Assembly (NCBI RefSeq): GCF_023898315.1
Contig: NC_064622.1
Span: forward strand, 359,349,234 to 359,413,233
Direction of reading: 5' to 3'
Length of the DNA stretch: 64,000 nucleotides
Origin: Schistocerca nitens
Taxonomy: Eukaryota > Arthropoda > Insecta > Orthoptera > Acrididae
The notes beneath the pieces were generated by a model that saw only the letters and a list, made by a program, of their open reading frames with translations, made no database searches and had not been told where the DNA came from. This document shows, in pieces, positions 55,263-64,000 of the stretch (position 1 is its first letter; each line of letters begins with the position of its first letter). The position numbers were made by a program, and so were the translations under genes.

Positions 55263-56492
55263 TACAGAGTGTACATAATGCCCTGGAACACTTTCAATTA
55301 TTAATTGCACAAGAACTAAATATTGTACAGATGTCATAGATATTGTATTTTGAAGAGGAACTCTGAAAGTTTTCTTTACAAACATTCGATATGCGAGCCA
55401 TGAGTGACTCGGCAGACGTCAATGCGGTAATCGAATTCTTGCCATACCCGTCCCAGCATGGCATCGTTGACTGTAGCAGCCGCTTTCGGTATTCTCTCCT
55501 GGAGCTCTGCCACATCACGTGGTAGAGGCGGTACACACACCAGATCTTCAATGTGTCCCCACAGAAAAAAGTCACACGGAGTGAGATCTGGTGATCGGGG
55601 AGGCCATTTCATGAAAGAGCTGTCCCCTTCTGTAGCACGGCTGAAAGATGAACGGAGAGTCCGATTGCATTTGAGGCATCAGGCATTGCTGCAACATGTC
55701 CAAGAAGGAATGTCTAGTTACAGTGGTCTCGGCGAAGAAGAATGGCCTGTACAGTTTTCGACGTGACAAGGCACAAAAAACATTTACCTTTGGGAAATCG
55801 CGCTCAAATCGAGTGCATCTGTGTGGATACTTTGTACTCCAGATTCGACAATTATGCCTGTTCACTTTCCCATTAGTGTGAAAAGCGGCTTCATCGCTAA
55901 AAATTTGGCCGTCAACAATGTCATCCCCGTCCTCACTCAATTGTTGCAACTGTGAACAAAACTCAAAACGCTTGTCTTTGTCGTCGTCATTGAGATTCTG
56001 TACTAGCTCCATTCTGAATGGTTTCATAGACACCTTCTGTCGCAGGACTTTCCGCACTGTCGTTGGAGCCATTTTGAGTTCACGGGATGCACGACGGACC
56101 GATTTCTTTGGACTCCTTGTGAATGACCCTCGTATGCGCTCCACATTACTTCACTCACACTGGGACGTCCGCTTCTCTTTGGTGGGCACAAGCAGCCCGT
56201 CGTAACGAATTTGTTGTGCCTATGGTAAATGGCTTTCCTTGTTGGTGGCTTCTTACCGTACTTGGTTCTAAACATCCATTGAACAGCTGTAGCACACTTC
56301 TTTTTGTCGAAATCCAACACGCAGAAAGCTCGCTCCGCACCTGAGCTCGCCATGTTTGCGACTAGCGGTGACTATTGGCAAATTACCAAACTGCGCTGTG
56401 GCGGTATACATGAAAAAAAAACTTTGGGGTTTCTCTTCAAAATGACTATGTATGATATCTCTACAATGTTTGGTTCTTGTGCAATAAGTAAT
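55263..56492 (-). mobile_element. mariner-like element truncated by a LINE
   Basis: The left end TACAGAGTGTACATAATG follows TA. The subterminal stretch ATTGCACAAGAACTAAATAT (55302 on) reappears inverted at the right side (GTTCTTGTGCAATAAG, about 56469-56486). There a LINE tail begins, so the outermost right end is lost. The visible inverted repeat is about 70 bp. Confidence 0.75.
55376..56353 (-). pseudogene. mariner-like transposase pseudogene
   Basis: Begins MASSGAERAFCVLDFDKKKC at 56353, a DUF4817/HTH-like N-terminus with MFRTKYGKKPPTRKAIYHRH and KRSGRPSVSE. A frameshift at about 56140 leads to RSPKKSVRRASRELKMAPTT (second HTH). The core has QIFSDEAAFHTNGKVNRHNC with the first Asp, FFFAETTVTRHSFLDMLQQ, a degraded second Asp block (FIFQPCYRRGQLF), then in another frame PPRSPDLTPCDFFLWGHIED. 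It ends with a stop near 55376. It is related to the DD41D elements at 12241 and 53517, but the spacing cannot be counted through the damage. Confidence 0.82.
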
Positions 56493-59450
56493 TAGATTAG
56501 ATTAGTACTTGTTGCATAGATCATGAATATGACACTTTGTAATGATGCGGAACGTATCAGGTTAATAAAAGGTTTCTATACAAGATACTACATTACACAA
56601 AATATCATATGATACTCAATATTTTTGTTTTAATTTTTATTTTTTTTGGGTGGGGAGTGGGGAAATTACCCACTTACTATATCCAAAAATTCATCTAATG
56701 AGTAGAAGGAGTTTCCATTAGTAATTGTTTTAATTTCCTTTTAAATGCTATATGGCTATCTGTCAGTCTTTTGATGCTATTAGATAAGTGACCAAAGACT
56801 TTTGTGCCAGCATAATTTACCCACTTCTGAGCCAAAGTTAGATTTAACTTGAGTAGTGAACATCATCCTTTCTCTTAGTGTTGTAGCCATGTACACTGCT
56901 TTCACTTTTGAATTCGTTCGGATTGTTAATAACAAATTTCATAAGTGAATATATGTATATTGTGAAGCTACAGTGAAGATTTCTAGCTCTTTAAATAAGT
57001 GTCTGCAGGATTATGTTAGATGAGCTCCTGGAATTATTCTGATTACACGCTTTTGTGAAATGAACACTCTTTTACTCAATGATGAGTTACCCCAGAATAT
57101 GATGCCATACGAAAGTAGAGAATGAAAATAGGCGTGGTAAGCTAATTTACTGAGATGCATATCGCCAAAATTTGCAATGACCCTAACAGCATAAGTAGCT
57201 GAACTCAAACGTTTCAGCAGATCTTCAGTGTTTTTTTTTCCAATTCAACCCCTCATCAATGGATACAACTAGAAATTTTGAATATTCTACCTTAGCTACC
57301 GATTTCTGATCGAAGTCTATAGTTATTAAAGTTGTCATTCCATTTACTGTGTGGAACTGTATGTACTGTGTTTTGTCAAAGTTTAATGAGAGCCCATTTG
57401 CAGAGAACCACTTAATGATTTTCTGAAAAACATTGTTTACAATTTCATCAGTTAATTCTTGTCTGTTGGGTGCGTCAGCTGTACTTGTATCATCGGCAGA
57501 AAGTACCAGCTTTGCATCTTCGTGAATATAGAATGGCAAGTCATTAATATACTATATTAAGAACAGCAGAGGACCCAAGACCGAACCTTGTGGCACCCCA
57601 TTCTTGATTGTTCCACAGTTTGAGGAATCACCAGTTTTTTGCACATTGTGTGAACTGCTTATTTCAACTTTCTGCACTCTTCCAGTTAGCTATGATTTAA
57701 ACCATTTGAGCGCTGTCCCATTCATACCACAGTACTTGAGCTTATCTAGAAATATTCCATGATTTACACAATCAAAAGCCTTTGAGAGATCACAAAAAAA
57801 CCCAACGGGTGACTTCTGGTTACTCAGAGCATTTAATATTTCATTAGTGAAAGTATATATAGCATTTTCCGTTGAAAACCCTTCTGGAAACCAAACTGAC
57901 ATTTTGTTAAAACTTTATTTTTACAAAGGTGTGAAGCTACTGTACTTTTTCAAGAATTTTGGATAAGGCAGTCAGAAGAGAGATTGGGCGGTAGGTGTTG
58001 ACATCAGACGTATCCCCTTTTTTGTGCAGTGGTTTAACAATGGCATACTTCAGTCTATCTGGGAAAATACCCTGCTTCAGAGAGCTATTACATATGTGGC
58101 TAAGAATCCCACTTATCTCTTGGGAATAAGGTTTTATTATCCTGCTGGAAATGCCATCAATTCCATGTGAGCTTTTATTCTTGAGAGGGTTTATTATGCT
58201 CCTAATTTCAGAATGAGAGGTGGGTGCAGTTTCAATTGTATCAAATGGTGTGGGTAAGGCTTCTTCCATTAACTACCTTGCTTGTTCTAATGAACATTTA
58301 GATCCTATTTTCTCCACAACATTTAAAAATGATTATTCATAATGTTTTCGATTTCCGGCTTGTTGTTCATCATGTTTGCATTCGCTTTGTTGGTAATGCC
58401 GTCATCCTCTACTCTTGGTTGCCCTGTCTCCCTTGTAATAATATTCCAAATTGTTTTGATTTTGTTATCAGAGGTATTAATCTCAGACATGATGAACATG
58501 CTTCTGGACTTTTAATAACCTTTCTTAATGTAGCACAGTAGTTTTTAAAATATTTGGCTGTTTCTGGGTCATTACCATTTTTTTTGTTAGATACAGTACC
58601 CTTTAGTGGTTACAAGATATTTTTATTCCTTTAGTAAGCCAAGGTTTTTTGCATGGTTTCTTATAATTAGATTTAACTACTTTCTTGGGGAAACAGTTTT
58701 CAAATTCCCTTACAAGTGTATCATGAATTAAGTTATATTTTAAATTAGCATCGGGTTCCTTGTACATCTCATCCCAGTCTAACTGCCGAAGATTTTCCCT
58801 GAAATTTCTAATTGTTGAGTCATTAATTGAACGCACAACTTTGGAGGGTAGTTTTGAATTACTGAATGGAGCTATGTCATATACTGTAACTAGCTGAGCA
58901 CCATGATCAGAGAGGCCATTCTCAACAGGACAAGAATTTATGTTTTTAAACTTATATTTGTCTATAAAAGTGTTATCTATCAATGTGCTGCTGTCCTTTA
59001 CTACCCGAGTGGGAAAATTAATGATAGATGTCAAATTGAAAGAACTGAGCAAGACTTCAAGGTCGTTATTCCTATTACACTCTGTCAGTGAATCAACATT
59101 GAAGTCCCCACAAATAATAATTTGCTTTCCTCTATCTGACAGATAGCACAACAAGGCATCCAAGTTTTCCAGGAATAAATGAAAGTTTCCAGAAGGGGAC
59201 CTATATACTGCTACAATTATGAAAGAGCCCTCCTTCAGTTTGACAGGCACATGCTTCTATATGTTGCTCTAGACAAAACTTTTTTGTATGTAAGCTTTTT
59301 ACACAGTGATAACTTTTGACATATATGGCAACGCCTCCTCTCACCTTATTCTCTCTATTCATATGTGCAACTAGTTTATAACCACTGATATCGAAAGTAT
59401 TCTCGGACTTTATGTACGCCTTGTACTTACAGTCCATGCTGGACCTCAGT
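56493..59450 (-). mobile_element. long CR1/Jockey-type LINE with TAATC tail
   Basis: Minus-strand LINE with endonuclease, RT and C-terminal region in order, and a 3' tail of TAATC repeats at 56493-56508 (read on plus as ATTAGATTAGATTAG). It is the same family as the 3' fragment at 20230-21283. Its tail lies inside the right inverted repeat of the mariner-like element at 55263. ORF1 is not recognised. Confidence 0.82.
56690..59437 (-). pseudogene. LINE ORF2: endonuclease plus reverse transcriptase
   Basis: Starts near 59437 with YKLVAHMNRENKVRGGVAIY. The endonuclease follows (59250-58603) with IIVAVYRSPSGNFHLF, IIICGDFNVDS (catalytic), NFPTRV and ENGLSDHGAQ. The RT has KNKSSHGIDGISSRIIK and DVNTYRPISLLTALSKILEK (58269-57937), FCDLSKAFDCVNHGIF (57902-57690) and VLSADDTSTAD (the YADD box with Tyr changed to Ser, AspAsp kept). 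The C-terminus reads AYHAYFHSLLSYGIIFWGNS. Only a handful of frame breaks separate these blocks, so this is the best-preserved LINE here, but it is still a pseudogene. Confidence 0.85.
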
Positions 59451-59526
59451 GAGTAGCTGCAAGCTTATTGGGCAGCTGAGTGCCAAAGTGGCGTAACTTA
59501 ATTTTTCCCACTTCTGGTAAATGAAA
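59451..59526. other. LINE 5' flank
   Basis: Short stretch between the LINE ORF2 start and a SINE. It includes the SINE target duplication. No other feature seen. Confidence 0.4.
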
Positions 59527-59710
59527 AAAAAATGGCTCTGAGCACTATGGGACTTTACTTCTAAGGTCATCAGTCCCCTAGAACTTAGAACTACTTAAAC
59601 CTAACTAACCTAAGGACATCACACATCCATGCAAGATTCGAACCTGCGACCGTAGCGGTCGCGCGGTTCCAGACTGTAGCGCCTAGAACCGCTAGGCCAC
59701 CCCGGCCGGC
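59527..59710 (-). mobile_element. tRNA-headed SINE, family 1
   Basis: Reverse copy with an A-rich tail at 59527-59532. Target duplication GGTAAATGAAA at 59516-59526 and 59711-59721. Confidence 0.94.
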
Positions 59711-59721
59711 GGTAAATGAAA

Positions 59722-60193
59722 GGTTTTGGGCTTCTTTTAATGTAAATTCATGATTTGCAGTAATTCACGATTCATTTGATGAAATGTACAAATGAAATAT
59801 TATAATTACGTTTAATGCAGACATTTTTGTTGTATGTATCTTAAATTCCTTTTTGTAGTTCTTGCAACTTAGAGTACAACTTTTCCTCTCAGAAATTTAA
59901 TCATAGTGAAAGGTAAAGTGGTATGAATCAACAGTTGTACCAATCTTCTTATAAACGTTTTGGAGGAGGAGAAGGAATACGCTGTCTTTTAATTTCATAA
60001 TAGCAATTTATTTATGAAACATAAACATAATGTGATACAGTATATGGGAGTCTTCACTTATTGCTCCCATTATACACTTTTCTCACACAAATTGAGTTAA
60101 AATAATGGCATTATTGTTGTTAATTACTAGAACGCTACCTACTGAGTCTGTCTAATGATTCAGCAATGGGCTCATCTACGTATTATAAATAAA
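59722..60193. other. unassigned AT-rich sequence
   Basis: No gene or repeat recognised; possibly 5' LINE sequence. Confidence 0.4.
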
Positions 60194-60590
60194 TATTTAA
60201 GGATAAAGCCTTGGGGTTTCTGCCTTGTAAAAATTTATTGTAGTTTTGTTTTGAATCATGGGGCTTCAGCCGTTTTAAAAGTAAAATTCCTTATTGTTAA
60301 GTCTTAGTTGGTTTGGCCCTTCAGCCTCCTTTTTTAAAATTATTTAAGGATAAAGCTTTGGGCCTTCTGCCTTTGAAAATTTATTGTAGTTGCGTTTTTA
60401 AATTATGGGCCTTCAGCAGTTTTAAAATTAAAATTCCTCACTTGTCAAGTCTTAGATTGTTTGGGCCTTCAGCCTGATTTGAAATATTATTTAAGGATAA
60501 AACCTTGCGCTTTCTTCCTTTTGAAAATTTATTGTAGTTATGTTTTACATCATGGGCCTTCAGCCGTTTTAAAAATGAAAGAAGTTGTGC
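60194..60590. repeat. 147-bp tandem repeat, about 2.7 units
   Basis: GGATAAAGCCTTGGG-type landmarks recur at 60201, 60348 and 60495, exactly 147 bp apart. Each is followed by AAAATTTATTGTAGTT and GGGCCTTCAGC. The block is followed by GTTGTATATGTTCGAGTGTA and GGCCCCTTTCCACAATT, as after the related block at 34780-35480. Confidence 0.88.
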
Positions 60591-60779
60591 CCCTAAGCCA
60601 TAAGATTGTGTGACATATTCAGTTGATAGTTAAGCTTGGAAATTTGCGCTGTAATGTTTGGGCATCTAAATATAGTTGTATATGTTCGAGTGTAACTCAC
60701 AGCCGCTCAGTTTTGGCCCCTTTCCACAATTCCAACTACCTGTTCTGTCCTGCGGATTTAACCAGGCGTTTCAGCCTTG

Positions 60780-61560
60780 TATGCCATTTCATTTTATACC
60801 AGGAACACTTTTGGTTGTCATCCCTGGCACCCTTACAGCACAGAAATACATTGACGATATTCTACGCACCGTTTTGTTGTCAAGTCATCTGTGGTTATAT
60901 TTCAGCAAGATAATGACCGCCCGCACACGCCGAGAGTTTCTACTGCTTGGTTTTATGTTTGCCAAACCATATCTTGGCCAGCAAGGTCGCTGGATCTCTC
61001 GCCAATTGAGAAGGTTTGGAACATTGTGGGGAGGGCACTCCAAGAAACTCAGAGTTTTGAAGATCTAACACGACAGTTGGACATAAATTTGGAAATTTGT
61101 GGTAAGGACTATGGGACCAAACTGGTGAGGCAATCGGTCCAAAGGCTTACGCACTACTTAATCTAACTTAAAGTAACTTACACTAAGGACAACACACACA
61201 CCCATGCCTGAGGGAGGACTCAAACCTCTGATGGGGGGAGCCGCGCGGACCGTGACAAGGCGCCTGAGACCGCACGGCTACCCCGCACGTCCAGTTGGGC
61301 ATAATTTGGCAAGGTATCCCTCAGATGGACAATTTATGATTCTATCATTCTGTGCCAAGTTGAACAATTGTTTCATAAGGACCAGAGGTGGCCCAGCCCG
61401 TTATTGACTTGCTCAATTTGTAAAGCTATTCCTCTTGAATAAGCCATACAATTTTTTTCTGAAAAAGTAATCATTTGTTTGTATATGTACATCGCGTCTA
61501 CCTATTTCTGTTCCATTCGGATAATTCCCTAGCGGTACGTCGTTTATTTTGTCTCAGAGT
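60780..61560 (+). pseudogene. Tc1-like transposase C-terminal relic, split by SINE
   Basis: Reads PLVVIPGTLTAQKYIDDILR, then in another frame FQQDNDRPHTPRVSTAWFYV (second Asp block), SWPARSLDLSPIEKVWNIVG (Glu block) and ETQSFEDLTRQLD. After the SINE at 61093-61292 the end resembles IIWQGIPQMDN. There are 34 residues between Asp and Glu by count from these blocks (DD34E). The N-terminal half is absent; to the left is the TTTCCACAATT repeat. Confidence 0.72.
61093..61292 (-). mobile_element. tRNA-headed SINE, family 2-related
   Basis: Reverse copy whose head contains GCCGCGCGGACCGTGAC and AGGACTCAAACCTCTGA (B box on minus). The flanking duplication AGTTGGACATAAATTTGG/AGTTGGGCATAATTTGG (61075-61092 and 61293-61309) is long with two differences. 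Confidence 0.88.
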
Positions 61561-61584
61561 GTACATGGCACAACTTGCTAAAAA

Positions 61585-61760
61585 AAAAGGGACCGGGTGA
61601 TAAGGCATATCCTGAGACGTGAAGGAATTTCCACCTTTGTAGTGCAGGCAAGTGAGGGGTGTAAAAGTTGTTGAGGGAGACCGTGGCTTCACTACAATAG
61701 GCAGGTGGCTTGTAAGATGTATGTAAGTTGCAATAGTTACGTGGAATTGGCGAGACGTGA
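61585..61760 (+). pseudogene. possible RTE-like LINE C-terminal fragment
   Basis: GACCGGGTGATAAGGCATAT CCTGAGACGTGAAGG corresponds to DRVIRHILRREGI, like DRLVGHVLRHQGI at about 41450. GRPWLHYNRQV follows. Short and damaged. Confidence 0.5.
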
Positions 61761-62460
61761 CAAGGAATACTTAAGTGCAGAGCTGAATCAAACGGGTCTT
61801 CTCAATGAAGACAAGACGTCAACGATAGGAGTCTTGAAGTTCAGAATGTTTGTGGGTTTCGCACTGCAGCTCAAGGTGCCTTGGCCGATTCACTCGTCAG
61901 CCGGTGGAACGCGAGCTAAATATACAACAGCGGTGGGCTGTGGGACGGGCTGTGTGGGAACTTCTTGAAAGCAGCGGCGCCACCCTTTTAGCGGGCTGTC
62001 GAGCTGTTTGCAGTCGGCGCAATCTGAATTGCAAAACCAAAGCGCCGTTAACAAGCGGCGGCGGGCATTTTTATTTAGAGGATCGTCGAAAGCACGCACC
62101 GCCCGTGCATCAGCAGACGATGCAAAACAGCGCCCCTTGCCGGCAGGAAGCGAGTGCCCCGGTAATTGTCCGAGTCTTCCCACGGCCGGAAGGATGCCAG
62201 TCAGGGTCTGTCGGACAGCTGAGTAGTGGGGGGTTCGTGATCACTTTGCTGGCTAGTATGAAGTGCTTTTCCTTCGTAGACACCGGCCCTCTGTGTGTAC
62301 ACTCTTCCGGACAACTAGTAGCACGCAGGCCTAAGTTCGCCGTTGGGTCGATTCTTTCTTGTCGCAGTTGTTTCACTCCTGATTATTTCTTGATCTACAT
62401 GTCTTGACTAACTTACTTCTAAGACATCACGTTTTGTTTCCCGTGGTATCCTGGAATTCT
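61761..62460. other. unassigned; GC-rich patch at 61860-62240
   Basis: Visibly GC- and CpG-rich between 61860 and 62240, with long open frames on both strands that look compositional. No domain or repeat signature recognised. It is a candidate for unique host sequence. Confidence 0.4.
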
Positions 62461-62461
62461 A

Positions 62462-62574
62462 CATGGTCCAGGCACATTAATGTGACTACCGCTGCAATAA
62501 CAACTCACAGACGACAGGTGGCAGCACTATCAGTGGAAGGTATGTATAGCGTGACGGCGGGACGTAGAAAACTA
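62462..62574 (+). mobile_element. Tc1-like left-end fragment
   Basis: TGGTCCAGGCACATTAATGT and CAGGTGGCAGCACTATCAG match the left part of the relic at 32815-33395. The fragment is cut by the Tc1-A copy 3 insertion at TA 62573-62574, and its continuation probably starts at 63980. Confidence 0.6.
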
Positions 62575-63979
62575 CACTACTGGCCATTAAAATTGCTACA
62601 CCAAGAAGAAATGCAGATGATAAACCGGTATTAATTGGATAAATATATTATACTAGAACTGACATGTGATTGCCTTTTCACGCAATTTGGGTGCATACAT
62701 CCTGAGAAATCAGTACCCAGAACAACCACCTCTGGCCGTAATAACGGTCTTGATACGCCTGGGCATTGAGTCAAACAGAGCTTGGAAGGCGTGTGCAGAT
62801 ACAGGTGCCCATGCAGCTTCAACACGATACCACAGTTCATCAAGAGTAGTGACTGGCGTATTGTGACCAGCCAGTTGCTCGGCCACCATTGACCAGACGT
62901 TTTCAATTGGTGAGACATCTGGAAAACGTGCTGGCCAGGGCAGCAGTCGAACATTTTCTGTATCCAGAAAGGCCCGTACAGGAACTGCAACATGCGGTCA
63001 TGCATTATCCTGCTGAAATATAGGGTTTCGCAGGCATCGAATGAAGGGTAGAGCCAGGGTCGTAACACATCTGAAATGTAACGTCCACTGTTCAAAGTGC
63101 CGTCAATGCAAACAAGAGGTGACCAAGACTTGTAACCAATGGAACCCCATACCATCACGCCGGGTGATACGCCAGTATCGCGATGACGAATACACGCTTC
63201 CAATGTGCGTTCACCGCGATGTCGCCAAACTCGGATGCGACCATCATGATGCTGTAAACAGAACCTGGATTCATCCGAAGAAATGACGTTTTGCCATTCG
63301 TGAACCCAGGTTCGTCGTTGAGTACACCATCGCAGGCGCTCCTATATGTGATGCAGCGTCAAGCGTAACCGCAGCCATGGTCTCCGAGCTGATAGTCCAT
63401 GCTGCTGCAAACGTCGTCGAACTGTTCGTGCAGATGGTTGTTGTCTTGTAAACGTCCCCATCTGTTGACTCAGCGATCAAGATGTGGCTGCACGATCCGT
63501 TACAGCCATGCGGATAAGATGCCTGTCATCTCGACTGCTAGTGATACGAGGCCGTTGGGATTCAGCACGGCGATCGTATTACCCTCCTGACCCCACCGAT
63601 TCCATATTCTGCTAACACTCATTGGATCTCGACCAACGCGAGCAGCAATGTCGCGATACGATAAACCGCAATCGTGATAGGCTACAATCCGACCTTTATC
63701 AAAGTCGGAAACGTGATGGTACGCATTTCTCCTCCTTACACGAGGCATCACAACAACATTTCACCAGGCAACGCCGGTCAACTGCTGTTTGTGTATGAGA
63801 AATCGGTTGGAAACTTTCCTCATGTCAGCATGTTGTAGATGTCACCACTGGCGCCAAACTTGTGTGAATGCTCTGAAAAGCTAATCATTTGCATATCACG
63901 GCATCTTCTTCCTGTCGGTTAAATTTCGCGTCTGCAGCACGTCATCTTTGTGGTGTAGCAATTTTAATGGCCAGTAGTG
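62575..63979 (-). mobile_element. Tc1-like element, family A copy 3
   Basis: Ends CACTACTGGCCATTAAAATT and inverse, with TA at 62573-62574 and 63980-63981. Minus-strand coding; the longest family-A copy in the window. Confidence 0.93.
62710..63748 (-). pseudogene. Tc1-A transposase pseudogene (copy 3)
   Basis: Starts MPRVRRRNAYHHVSDFDKGR at 63748 with an intact first helix-turn-helix (YHDCGLSYRDIAARVGRDP) and WNRWGQEGNT. A small deletion near 63570 shifts frame. The catalytic motifs survive in pieces: FSSDESRFC-like (near 63280), CIRHRDTGVSPGVMVWGSIG (63203 on), and the LPWPARFPDVSPIENVWS block on the proper frame near 62900. A further shift near 63055 (one base lost in the tail of RPWLYPSFD) breaks it again. 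It is inactive, but its full-length layout helps to define the family. Confidence 0.86.
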
Positions 63980-64000
63980 TATTTAGTCGTCGTTGTAGTG

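Noticed and set aside
61850-62407. Plus-strand open frame of 185 codons
   Set aside because: It lies in a CpG-rich patch with comparable open frames on the other strand; no domain or initiation context supports it. The patch itself is reported as possible host sequence.

Overview
The window is eukaryotic repeat-rich DNA, most likely from an orthopteran insect of the Schistocerca/locust type. I base this on three things: eleven copies of one tRNA-headed SINE family I associate with that group, many Tc1/mariner, CR1-like, RTE-like and Penelope-like relics, and no recognisable host gene. Species assignment is inference from memory of repeat families; no search was run.

Layout. 0-4 kb: a Tc1-like element (family A, copy 1) sits in a CR1-like LINE that carries an ORF1 esterase domain, followed by an RTE-like LINE relic split by a SINE. 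4-8 kb: mostly unassigned. 8-9.4 kb: Tc1-B copy 1 with an intact 340-codon transposase, inserted in a tRNA-headed repeat. 9.5-10.4 kb: a second copy of that repeat, split by a 5'-truncated LINE tail. 11.4-17.2 kb: one DD41D mariner-like element with inverted arms of nearly 0.6 kb, split by Tc1-A copy 2 and by a CR1-like LINE that itself holds a SINE. 18-20.1 kb: Penelope-like relics, one bounded by 48-bp inverted repeats. 20-24 kb: two LINE relics with SINEs and a rearranged module. 24.1-26.7 kb: a degenerate Tc1-like element split by a SINE and by Tc1-B copy 2, also intact. 27-30.6 kb: a CR1-like LINE interrupted by a SINE and a mariner, the mariner again holding a SINE. 30.6-32.8 kb: a mariner pseudogene and a fold-back mariner derivative.

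33-37.3 kb: tandem repeats and three Tc1-like relics. 37.5-40.4 kb: AT-rich, unassigned. 40.6-46.4 kb: an RTE-like LINE and two Tc1-like pseudogenes. 46.4-50.6 kb: largely unassigned. 50.6-56.5 kb: a Tc1 relic holding a tRNA-repeat trimer and abutting Tc1-D copy 2, then two mariner-like transposase pseudogenes, the first with two nested SINEs. 56.5-59.5 kb: a long LINE with endonuclease and reverse transcriptase. 60-61.6 kb: 147-bp tandem repeats and a Tc1 relic. 62.5-64 kb: Tc1-A copy 3.

The genes do not form a pathway; the window records successive transposition. In three places, removing the inserted element with one target-site copy joins the flanking codons in frame. Only the two Tc1-B transposases look complete. 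SINEs, TA-target elements and LINE tails were mapped from their target duplications and terminal repeats. The most distinctive objects are the long-armed DD41D mariner, the fold-back mariner, and Tc1-B, whose last two catalytic residues are 32 residues apart.
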